Shown: piece by piece, positions 1-5,257 of the stretch
Position numbering within the stretch: position 1 is the first letter of the stretch
Layout: every line of letters begins with the position of its first letter
Source of the DNA: Flavobacteriales bacterium
Lineage (GTDB): Bacteria > Bacteroidota > Bacteroidia > Flavobacteriales > Flavobacteriaceae
Direction of reading: 5' to 3'
DNA: 6,215 nt
Assembly (NCBI GenBank): GCA_027003085.1
Contig: JALWYR010000099.1
Coordinates: 1 to 6,215 of the forward strand
Notes under the pieces: model-generated
What the model was told of the DNA's origin: nothing
The model's input: the letters and a program-made list of their open reading frames with translations, nothing else
The model's database searches: none
Translations under genes and position numbers: made by a program

Positions 1-204
1 GAAAGCGTAGCTTTTCCCAACATTTCGACAGGCGTTTACGGTTTTCCGAAGGAAAAAGCCGCACCCATTGCCGTGGAAACCGTGGCGGAATTTCTGGAAC
101 GTCATCATTTTCCGATCCGGGTGGTTTTTGCGGTTTTCGATGCGGAGAATGCACGACTATACCGGGAATTGCTGGGAGAGGAAACTACCGAAACAGATGA
201 ATAA
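1..204 (+). CDS. Macro domain protein (ADP-ribose binding/hydrolysing), 3' end only
   Basis: This is the C-terminal 67 residues of a protein whose start lies outside the window; frame 1 is open from base 1 to TAA at 202-204. The segment SVAFPNISTGVYGFP, followed by EKAAPIAVETVAEFL, matches the second ADP-ribose-binding loop and the following helix of MacroD/YmdB-type macro domains, where the GVYGFP turn holds the distal ribose and phosphates. A terminal beta strand (IRVVFAVFD) completes the fold, and the tail after it is short and acidic. Known members of this family hydrolyse O-acetyl-ADP-ribose or remove ADP-ribose from proteins in the cytoplasm. The N-terminal loop with the catalytic Asn/Asp/Gly residues is not visible, so whether it is a hydrolase or only a binder cannot be decided here. 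It is separated from the downstream exonuclease gene by 537 bases of non-coding DNA, so co-transcription is doubtful. Confidence 0.85.
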   Translation, partial: ESVAFPNISTGVYGFPKEKAAPIAVETVAEFLERHHFPIRVVFAVFDAENARLYRELLGEETTETDE

Positions 205-309
205 ATAAATGGCGGGGAAATAATTTTGAATTTTTAATTATGAGCTGATTATCAATTATTTACGTTGGTTATGCGTTAAAGAATAAAGCAGTGGTTACAC
301 TCACCTGCC
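205..309. other. AT-rich spacer after the macro-domain gene
   Basis: No reading frame or RNA gene is apparent here. It contains a perfect 8-base inverted repeat, AAATAATT at 218-225 against AATTATTT at 254-261. TAATTTTG at 221-228 matches the Bacteroidota -7 consensus TAnnTTTG on the + strand, but I see no TTG-type -33 element at the right distance upstream. In AT-rich DNA such an 8-mer can arise by chance. If it is real, it would drive transcription into the GC-rich array that follows. Confidence 0.35.
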
Positions 310-317
310 GAGGAGAC

Positions 318-352
318 CGCAGCCCTGAGCTTGCGAAGGGCGCAGGGCTGCG
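318..352. repeat. Perfect 9-base inverted repeat at the left end of the GC-rich array
   Basis: CGCAGCCCT (318-326) is the exact reverse complement of AGGGCTGCG (344-352), with 17 bases between. It could form a strong hairpin in DNA or RNA. No T run follows, so it does not look like an intrinsic terminator for the macro-domain gene. Two further short dyads lie inside the array: CTCCG/CGGAG at 380-384 and 392-396, and CCGCA/TGCGG at 435-439 and 444-448. Confidence 0.6.
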
Positions 353-653
353 AGGCCTGCGAGGAGACGCCACCTGCGGCTCCGAAGCATACGGAGCAAG
401 ACAAGGCGCGGCCTTTGGCGCAGGAGTTTGGAAGCCGCAGGCTTGCGGAGTTGCGTAGGGAAACAAGGCGTGGCCTGTGGTGGGGCCCGCGGAAGCCGCA
501 GGTTCCCGGAGCCGGCGGGGAGACAAGCCGCGGCCGGAAGGCATTGGCTATTGGAAGGCGCAGGCTCCACGCCCAAGCGCAGGCAGACCCGTTTTGACTT
601 TGTAGGCCGGGTGCAGGCGTGAAAACGGGGCTGCCGAGCAACGTCCGGGGAGA

Positions 654-693
654 CCGGCCGCCGGCACGGGATTTAGGGCCGGAGGGCGGCCGG
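654..693. repeat. Perfect 9-base inverted repeat at the right end of the GC-rich array
   Basis: CCGGCCGCC (654-662) is the exact reverse complement of GGCGGCCGG (685-693), with 22 bases between. It falls in the last recognisable unit of the array, ending 48 bases before the exonuclease start codon. As RNA it would be a very stable stem, so a transcript entering from the left would carry it just upstream of that gene. Confidence 0.6.
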
Positions 694-719
694 GCTCCAC
701 GGCGCCAAAAAATAAATTG

Positions 720-727
720 TAATTTTG
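720..727 (+). promoter_or_regulatory. Possible Bacteroidota -7 element for the exonuclease gene
   Basis: TAATTTTG fits the TAnnTTTG -7 consensus of the Bacteroidota primary sigma factor exactly and lies 14 bases before the ATG at 742. That would leave a leader of only a few bases. The expected -33 TTG would fall in the last bases of the GC-rich array, where I see none, so this is a tentative half-promoter. Confidence 0.35.
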
Positions 728-741
728 GAAAAAATCCCGTT

Positions 742-1482
742 ATGCTCTACGAAACGCCCTTGGAAAACATCCTGTTTTTGGACATTGAAACGGTGCCTGC
801 GGTTTACCGATACGAAGATTTGCCGCCCGAATGGCAGCAACTTTTTGCCGACAAAACCGCCTATCAACAAAAGGACGGACTAACGGCCGAGGATATTTAT
901 GAAAAGGCCGGTATTTGGGCCGAGTTCGGTAAGGTGGTGGCCGTGGCGTTCGGTTTGTTTCGTCGGCAGGATGGGCAGCGACGCTTTGTTTTGCGTGTAT
1001 ATGCCGATGATGACGAGCGCAAATTGTTGGAACAAGTGGCCGATGTGTTGCGTAATTTCGACCGGCAGGTGCGCCGGTCGCGTCCCGGGGCGATGCCCTA
1101 TTTGTGTGCCCACAACGGCAAGGAATTCGATTTTCCGTTCCTGGCGCGGCGGATGCTGGTGCAAGGCGTTCCGCTACCGGAATTGTTGAAAATGCAAGGC
1201 AAAAAGCCCTGGGAAGTTGCGTTTTGCGACACGTTGCAATTGTGGCGTTTCGGGGATTTTAAGCATTATGTTTCGTTGGAACTCCTGGCCCGCCTGTTCG
1301 AGTTGCCCACGCCCAAATCCGATATAAGCGGCAAGGATGTGGCGCGGGTGTATTACGAAGATAAAGATTTGGAACGTATTGCAAATTATTGCCAAAACGA
1401 TGTGCTTACGTTGGCCAACGTGTTTTTGCGCATGCGTCAAGAGCCGCCGATTGCCGAGGAGGAAGTGGTGCGGAAGGAGTGA
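742..1482 (+). CDS. 3'-5' exonuclease related to the PolB exonuclease domain (DEDD superfamily)
   Basis: This is a 246-residue cytoplasmic protein with the three DEDD exonuclease motifs in order. Exo I is FLDIETVP with acidic residues D14 and E16. Exo II is HNGKEFDFPFLARRM with N125 and D130. Exo III is YCQND with Y216 and D220, the YxxxD (DEDDy) form. The layout and length fit the family annotated as predicted 3'-5' exonuclease related to the PolB exonuclease domain (DNA_pol_B_exo2). It has no polymerase domain, so it is a stand-alone nuclease expected to use two metal ions; its biological substrate is not established. The frame is open upstream to an ATG at 619, but that extension would translate GC-rich repeat DNA. 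The ATG at 742 sits just before the conserved first strand, so I use it. No clear Shine-Dalgarno is present. Both neighbours on this strand are separated from it by repeat-filled gaps, suggesting a single-gene transcript. Confidence 0.85.
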   Translation: MLYETPLENILFLDIETVPAVYRYEDLPPEWQQLFADKTAYQQKDGLTAEDIYEKAGIWAEFGKVVAVAFGLFRRQDGQRRFVLRVYADDDERKLLEQVADVLRNFDRQVRRSRPGAMPYLCAHNGKEFDFPFLARRMLVQGVPLPELLKMQGKKPWEVAFCDTLQLWRFGDFKHYVSLELLARLFELPTPKSDISGKDVARVYYEDKDLERIANYCQNDVLTLANVFLRMRQEPPIAEEEVVRKE

Positions 1483-1507
1483 TTTTGTGGTTTATACCAT
1501 TTGATTT

Positions 1508-1679
1508 AACCACAGAGTCGCGCAGAGTCCGGCACAGAGTTTCACGGAGTTTTTTATAATTATTTTGATTTGCTATTGTAAACATTGAAGGACAGTGCTA
1601 TTGGCAACCCGGCCTAATTTTTCAAGAAACTTATCCTCTGTGTTACTCTGTGAAAATTAACTCTGTGTCCTCTGTGGTT
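1508..1679. repeat. Palindromic intergenic element, copy A (172 bases)
   Basis: The element is bounded by perfect 10-base inverted repeats, AACCACAGAG (1508-1517) and CTCTGTGGTT (1670-1679). Each arm repeats the core CACAGAGT or its complement several times, so the two arms could pair over roughly 45 bases with bulges. The centre is AT-rich with no reading frame. The same structure with the same end-to-end length occurs at 2307-2478. It begins 25 bases after the exonuclease stop. A further TGTGGTT at 1486-1492 can pair with AACCACA at 1508-1514, making a small hairpin directly after that stop. It encodes no transposase; a non-autonomous mobile or extragenic palindromic repeat is the likeliest class. 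Confidence 0.75.
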
Positions 1680-1690
1680 TCAATTTTTTT

Positions 1691-1727
1691 ACCACGGCGT
1701 AACACGCAGTTTAGTGCGGGGAGTTAC
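1691..1727. repeat. Decayed extra arm after element copy A
   Basis: ACCACGGCGT followed by AACACGCAGT resembles a left arm of the 172-base element with several changes from ACCACAGAGT and CACAGAGT. It sits 11 bases after the element's right end and could still pair imperfectly with it. Copy B has a better-preserved arm at the equivalent place (2490-2514), so this trailing arm may be part of the original unit. Confidence 0.45.
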
Positions 1728-1812
1728 ATTTATTTTTTTGACAAATGTATTTTTCTTCTGGTTTGAATATTAGTTCGCTTGGGTTTTCTGTAATAAATGA
1801 GCATAAATATTC

Positions 1813-1840
1813 GTTGAAACACAATAGTTGAAACACAATA
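1813..1840. repeat. Perfect 14-base tandem duplication upstream of the lipoprotein gene
   Basis: GTTGAAACACAATA occurs twice head-to-tail at 1813-1826 and 1827-1840 without a mismatch, ending 13 bases before the ATG at 1854. A recent slippage duplication or a doubled protein-binding site would both look like this. I see no exact TAnnTTTG promoter element between 1728 and 1853, so the position relative to transcription start is unknown. Confidence 0.8.
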
Positions 1841-1853
1841 ATGGAATGGAAAA

Positions 1854-2198
1854 ATGAATTTTAAGAACCTTTTCAGGATGCTTTGTGTGGCTATAATGCT
1901 TTTTGGTTGCAATCAATCAAAAAGGTTTTCTTCAACCGAATGGAAAAAATGGCAAGAATCCGAAAATAGTCCGGGCGAGAGATGGTTGATGAGTAAGGAT
2001 TTATTGAAAAAACATAGATTGAAAGGATTGTCAAGGGATTCTATCATTATTTTGCTGGGAAAACCTGATGTGGATATGAACGATAAATATTATTACAACA
2101 TTGGATATCCCCGGAATCCTGTCCAATTGGATCCAGCATCCTTGGTAATATATTTTAGAAGTGATACGGTGAAGAAGGTAAAAATTTCAGAACAATAA
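1854..2198 (+). CDS. Small predicted lipoprotein with a BamE/SmpA-like domain
   Basis: This 114-residue protein begins with a type II signal peptide: basic start (K4, R8), hydrophobic stretch at about 9-18, and lipobox LFGC with the lipidated cysteine at 19. No acidic residues follow the cysteine directly, so a surface-export signal is not evident and a periplasm-facing membrane anchor is likely. Residues about 50-110 (LLKKHRLKGLSRDSIIILLGKPD, then DKYYYNIGYP, then SLVIYFRSDTVKKVKI) follow the SmpA/OmlA (BamE) pattern of a helix pair ending in LLGKPD and then beta strands. This is a weak family inference from pattern only. The gene is clearly more AT-rich than its neighbours and uses codons such as ATA, AGA and TTA that they mostly avoid. 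It lies between two copies of the 172-base palindromic element. Its start follows a purine-rich stretch (GGAATGGAAAA) without a proper Shine-Dalgarno. Confidence 0.7.
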   Translation: MNFKNLFRMLCVAIMLFGCNQSKRFSSTEWKKWQESENSPGERWLMSKDLLKKHRLKGLSRDSIIILLGKPDVDMNDKYYYNIGYPRNPVQLDPASLVIYFRSDTVKKVKISEQ

Positions 2199-2229
2199 TT
2201 TTGGATAAGTTTTGTGATTATGATGTTTT

Positions 2230-2286
2230 AACCACAGGTTAACATGGAGTTTGGCTCAGCGTTTCACAGAGTCCGGCACAGCGTTG
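2230..2286. repeat. Degenerate left arm of the palindromic element, upstream of copy B
   Basis: It begins AACCACAGG and contains CACAGAGTCCGGCACAG at 2265-2281, which is identical to 2320-2336 in copy B and differs by one base from the matching part of copy A. It is therefore a third, partial copy of the left arm, 31 bases after the lipoprotein stop. No matching right arm is present between it and copy B. Confidence 0.6.
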
Positions 2287-2306
2287 CGGTTTATTTCTAT
2301 TAATTT

Positions 2307-2478
2307 AACCACAGAGTATCACAGAGTCCGGCACAGAGTTTCACGGAGTTTTTTATAATTATTTTTGATTTGCTACTGTCATCATTGAAGGACATCGCCG
2401 CTTGGTAACCCGGTGAAACTTTACAAAAAAATCCCTCTGTGTTACTCTGTGAATATTAACTCTGTGTCCTCTGTGGTT
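2307..2478. repeat. Palindromic intergenic element, copy B (172 bases)
   Basis: It has the same perfect 10-base ends as copy A, AACCACAGAG (2307-2316) and CTCTGTGGTT (2469-2478), and the same total length. Over about the first 67 bases it differs from copy A at three positions plus a one-base indel, and the last 45 bases differ at one position. The central part (about 2375-2435) is much more diverged. That pattern suggests selection or exchange acting on the arms. It lies between the lipoprotein gene and the 3' end of alaS, in non-coding DNA. Confidence 0.75.
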
Positions 2479-2510
2479 TTTAAAAATTTAACCACAGCGT
2501 TTCACAGAGT
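2459..2510. terminator. Double-stem hairpin between convergent genes, possible bidirectional terminator
   Basis: ACTCTGTG (2459-2466) pairs with CACAGAGT (2503-2510), and inside it CTGTGGTT (2471-2478) pairs with AACCACAG (2490-2497), leaving an 11-base AT-rich loop. It joins the right end of copy B with a trailing arm (2490-2514). It lies just past the alaS stop on the - strand and after the lipoprotein gene on the + strand, so it could end transcripts from both. No T run follows the stem on either strand, so intrinsic termination is uncertain. Confidence 0.4.
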
Positions 2511-2548
2511 TGCACATATAAGGTTACCAAGGAGGATTTTACGGAGCA

Positions 2549-5185
2549 TTAGCCTTCAATTTTTTCGCGGATCAAACGTTCGGCTTTTTCCAGGGCGTTG
2601 GGGATGCCGCCGGGGGCTTTACCGCCTGCGGTGGCAAAGAATTTTTGCCCGCCGCCGCCGCCGTGGATTTGTTTGGCAATGTCGCGGATGATTTGTCCGG
2701 CGTCCAGTCCGTATTTTTCGGTCAGGGGTTTGGGAATAAACAAGGTGAGCATGGCCTTGGATTTTTCCTTGTCTTCGGTGGCGAATAGAATAATGATGTC
2801 GTCGCGGTTGCCATAGTGCGAAAAAATGAGGTTTTTGATGCTTCCGGGGTCTAAGTCCACCTTGCGGGCAATGAATTTGACGGGGCCGATAAGCCGGGCT
2901 TCGGCATCCAGGTTTTGGAGGAGCATTCGGCCTTTTTCCTTGCGCAGGGCTTCGTTTTCCTTACGCAGCCGGCGCAGTTCGTCGCTCATCTGTTGGACGG
3001 TGGCGGCCACATCGGGCGGATTTTTGAGCACTTGACGAACGCGTTGAAGTTCGCGGTCGGCCTGTTGATAGTAGTTTTTAAGCGCATCGGCGGTGATGGC
3101 TTCGATGCGGCGTATGCCGGCGGCCACGGCGCTTTCGTTCAGGATTTTGAAGTGCCAGAGTTCTTTGGTGTTGGGCACGTGGATGCCGCCGCATAGTTCG
3201 GCATGGTCGCCAAAGCGGATAACCCGCACCGTGTCGCCGTATTTTTCGCCGAAAAAGGCCATGGCTTTTTCTTCTTCGAGGGCTTTTTGCAAAGGCACGT
3301 TCCGTTTTTCGACCAGGGGAAGTTGCTTGCGTATTTTGGTATTGACGAAGTCTTCCACCTGTTCGAGTTCTTCGGGTGTGAGTTTGGCAAAGTGCGAAAA
3401 GTCGAAACGCAGTTTGTCGGGACCCACATAGGAACCCTTTTGTTGGACGTGTTCGCCCAACACGTGGCGCAGGGCTTGGTGCAAAAGGTGGGTGGCCGAG
3501 TGGTGGGCGGCGGCATTGCGCCTGGCATCGATATCCACTTTGGCCTTGAAGGTTTGCCTAAGGTTGCGGGGCAAGGTGTCGGCGATGTGAACAATCAGGT
3601 CGTTTTCCTTTTTGGTGTCGCGGATATGGATGGTTTCGCCGTCGGCGCCTTCGAGCACGCCTTTGTCGCCCACCTGGCCGCCTCCTTCGGGATAGAAGGG
3701 CGTGAGGTTGAACACCAGTTGATAGACTTCGCCTTTGGGAGTTTTTACTTTACGGTATTTGGTGATAACCACATCGGCTTCGGTGTAGTCGTAGCCGATG
3801 AATTCTTCCACATCATCGTCGCGCAGCACAACCCAATCACCGGTTTCCTGACGGGTGGCGGCTTTGGAGCGTTGCTTTTGCTTGGCCATTTCGCGTTCGA
3901 AGCCTTCGTTATCGACCTTGTAGCCCTTTTCGCGGGCGATGAGGGCCGTGAGGTCGAGCGGAAAGCCGTAGGTGTCGTAGAGTTCGAAGGCCTTTTCGCC
4001 GGGCAAGGTGTCGCCTTTTATTTTTTCGAGCATTTGGTTCAAAAGGTAAAGCCCTTGTTCGAGCGTGCGCAGGAAGGATTGTTCTTCTTCGCGGATAACG
4101 TTTTGGATGAGCTTTTGCTGGGAGCGCAATTCGGGGAACACGTCGCCCATTTCGCGGGCCAGCACGGGAACGAGCATAAACATAAAGGGCTTGTCCATAC
4201 CCAGGAATTGGTATCCGTAGCGCACGGCCCGTCGAAGGATGCGGCGTATCACATAGCCGGCACCGGTGTTGGACGGCAATTGGCCGTCGGCAATGGCAAA
4301 GCTGACGGCGCGCAGGTGGTCGGCCACCACGCGGAAAGCCACATCGGCTTGGGCGTTTTGACCGTATTTTTTACCGCTAATTACTTCCAATTCGCGGATA
4401 ACGGGCTGGAAAAGATCGGTATCGTAATTGGATTTTTTGCCTTGAATCACACGCACCAGGCGTTCGAGGCCCATGCCGGTGTCCACGTGTTTTTGGGGTA
4501 ATTTTTCCAAGCTGCCGTCTTCCTTGCGGTTGTTTTGGATGAACACCAGATTCCAGATTTCGATTACTTCGGGATGGTCTTTGTTGACCAACTCACGGCC
4601 GGGAATGCGGGCCCGTTCTTCGTCGGAACGCAAGTCGATATGAATTTCGCTCGACGGTCCGCAGGGGCCGGTAGCGCCCATTTCCCAAAAGTTGTCTTTT
4701 TTGTTGCCGTAGAGGATACGGTCTTGGGGCAGGTATTGTTTCCAAATTTCGCGGGCATCGGTGTCGGGGTCCAGGTTTTCGGCCGGGTCGCCTTCGAACA
4801 CGGTGGCGTAGAGCCGGTTGGGATCCAAGCCGTATTCTTTGGTAAGGAGTTCCCAGGCCCAAGCGATGGCTTCTTTTTTAAAATAATCGCCAAACGACCA
4901 GTTGCCCAGCATTTCGAACATGGTGTGGTGGTAGGTGTCGTGGCCCACTTCTTCCAGGTCGTTGTGTTTGCCCGACACGCGCAGGCATTTTTGGGTGTCG
5001 GCTATGCGCTTGTAGGGCGGTTCCTTGTAGCCCAGAAAATATTCCTTGAATTGGTTCATACCGGCATTGGTAAACATCAAGGTGGGGTCGTTTTTCAGGA
5101 CAATGGGCGCCGAAGGAACGATTTTATGTCCTTTCTTTTCAAAAAAGTCCAAAAATTTTTGACGTATTTCGTTGGCCGTTGGCAT
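2549..5185 (-). CDS. alaS: Alanyl-tRNA synthetase
   Basis: AlaRS attaches alanine to tRNA-Ala in the cytoplasm and clears mischarged Ser- and Gly-tRNA. The 878 residues match the usual full length. The class II catalytic domain comes first: FTNAGMNQF (about 38-46), TQKCLRVSGKHNDLEEVG (64-81), FEMLGNWSFGDYFK (90-103), GATGPCGPSSE (170-180) and DTGMGLERL (235-243). The tRNA-recognition helices include NTGAGYVIRRILRRAVRYG (306-324). The editing domain carries the zinc site HxxxH at H562/H566 plus C665 and H669 (CGGIH). A coiled coil (about 705-755) leads to the C-terminal domain with its glycine-rich loop GGGGGQKFFATAGG (842-855). No motif is missing. The ATG at 5185 gives the usual N-terminus (MPTANEIRQKFLDFF). 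The gene faces the lipoprotein gene at its 3' end and diverges from the M23 peptidase gene, 72 bases away. Confidence 0.98.
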   Translation of the reverse strand: MPTANEIRQKFLDFFEKKGHKIVPSAPIVLKNDPTLMFTNAGMNQFKEYFLGYKEPPYKRIADTQKCLRVSGKHNDLEEVGHDTYHHTMFEMLGNWSFGDYFKKEAIAWAWELLTKEYGLDPNRLYATVFEGDPAENLDPDTDAREIWKQYLPQDRILYGNKKDNFWEMGATGPCGPSSEIHIDLRSDEERARIPGRELVNKDHPEVIEIWNLVFIQNNRKEDGSLEKLPQKHVDTGMGLERLVRVIQGKKSNYDTDLFQPVIRELEVISGKKYGQNAQADVAFRVVADHLRAVSFAIADGQLPSNTGAGYVIRRILRRAVRYGYQFLGMDKPFMFMLVPVLAREMGDVFPELRSQQKLIQNVIREEEQSFLRTLEQGLYLLNQMLEKIKGDTLPGEKAFELYDTYGFPLDLTALIAREKGYKVDNEGFEREMAKQKQRSKAATRQETGDWVVLRDDDVEEFIGYDYTEADVVITKYRKVKTPKGEVYQLVFNLTPFYPEGGGQVGDKGVLEGADGETIHIRDTKKENDLIVHIADTLPRNLRQTFKAKVDIDARRNAAAHHSATHLLHQALRHVLGEHVQQKGSYVGPDKLRFDFSHFAKLTPEELEQVEDFVNTKIRKQLPLVEKRNVPLQKALEEEKAMAFFGEKYGDTVRVIRFGDHAELCGGIHVPNTKELWHFKILNESAVAAGIRRIEAITADALKNYYQQADRELQRVRQVLKNPPDVAATVQQMSDELRRLRKENEALRKEKGRMLLQNLDAEARLIGPVKFIARKVDLDPGSIKNLIFSHYGNRDDIIILFATEDKEKSKAMLTLFIPKPLTEKYGLDAGQIIRDIAKQIHGGGGGQKFFATAGGKAPGGIPNALEKAERLIREKIEG

Positions 5186-5209
5186 TTTCGATTGTTTTTA
5201 CTAATTTTG
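5179..5209 (+). promoter_or_regulatory. Predicted Bacteroidota promoter for the M23 peptidase gene
   Basis: TTGG at 5179-5182 (-33 type) is followed after a 20-base spacer (counted from the end of TTG) by TAATTTTG at 5202-5209, an exact TAnnTTTG -7 element. Transcription would start near 5215, giving a leader of about 40 bases before the ATG at 5258. The -33 element overlaps codons 2 and 3 of alaS on the other strand. Confidence 0.6.
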
Positions 5210-5213
5210 CTTG

Positions 5214-5245
5214 CAAATTTAGCTTTAAAAGGCAAGTTACCCAAA
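5214..5245 (-). promoter_or_regulatory. Predicted Bacteroidota promoter for alaS
   Basis: Read on the - strand, TTTG (5245-5242) is followed after 20 bases by TAAATTTG (5221-5214), again an exact TAnnTTTG. The start point would be near 5207, giving a leader of about 20 bases, with no Shine-Dalgarno, before the ATG at 5185. The two -7 elements of this divergent pair are only 4 bases apart and face each other. Confidence 0.6.
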
Positions 5246-5257
5246 TAGACGGGGCGG

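Larger units (their letters stand above)
310..706. repeat. GC-rich degenerate tandem repeat array, period about 60 bases
   Basis: The composition switches abruptly from AT-rich to very GC-rich near 305 and back near 706. The clearest units start at 401, 463 and 523 with near-identical blocks: ACAAGGCGCGGCC (401-413), ACAAGGCGTGGCC (463-475) and ACAAGCCGCGGCC (523-535). A second block recurs in phase: GGAAGCCGCAGG at 430-441 and 491-502, and GGAAGGCGCAGG at 553-564. GGGGAGAC occurs at 517-524 and 647-654, GAGGAGAC at 310-317 and 361-368, and GGCTCCAC at 563-570 and 693-700, which extends the array with more decayed units on both sides. Unit lengths of 60 and 62 do not keep one reading frame, so this is not a repetitive protein gene. 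I do not recognise a named family. A structured RNA or a nucleoid or DNA-binding role is possible but not shown. Confidence 0.7.

Noticed and set aside
269..641. Several overlapping short open frames in the GC-rich array, on both strands
   Set aside because: Stop codons are rare in such GC-rich DNA. The frames disagree, the products are low-complexity P/R/A/G sequences, and the 60-62 base period breaks any single frame.
1508..2478. Composite transposon with the two 172-base elements as insertion sequences
   Set aside because: The elements have no room for a transposase, and I found no clear target-site duplication outside the pair. Only a non-autonomous repeat is supported.
1508..2514. CRISPR array, because of repeated CACAGAGT motifs
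   Set aside because: The motifs are short, inverted relative to each other, irregularly spaced and not separated by uniform unique spacers. No cas gene is nearby.
2413..2691. 92-codon + strand open frame starting in element copy B and ending inside alaS
   Set aside because: Its first part translates the palindromic repeat and its second part is antisense alaS. No start context or domain supports it.
3203..4501. Open frame of 432 codons on the + strand, antisense to alaS
   Set aside because: Its composition (F, V, G and H rich with no domain pattern) is the mirror of alaS codon usage on the opposite strand. alaS is complete and unambiguous over the same bases.
4535..5248. Open frame of 237 codons on the + strand, antisense to the alaS 5' part
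   Set aside because: It is a shadow of the same strand-biased codon use. It runs through the divergent promoter region and has no recognisable domain.
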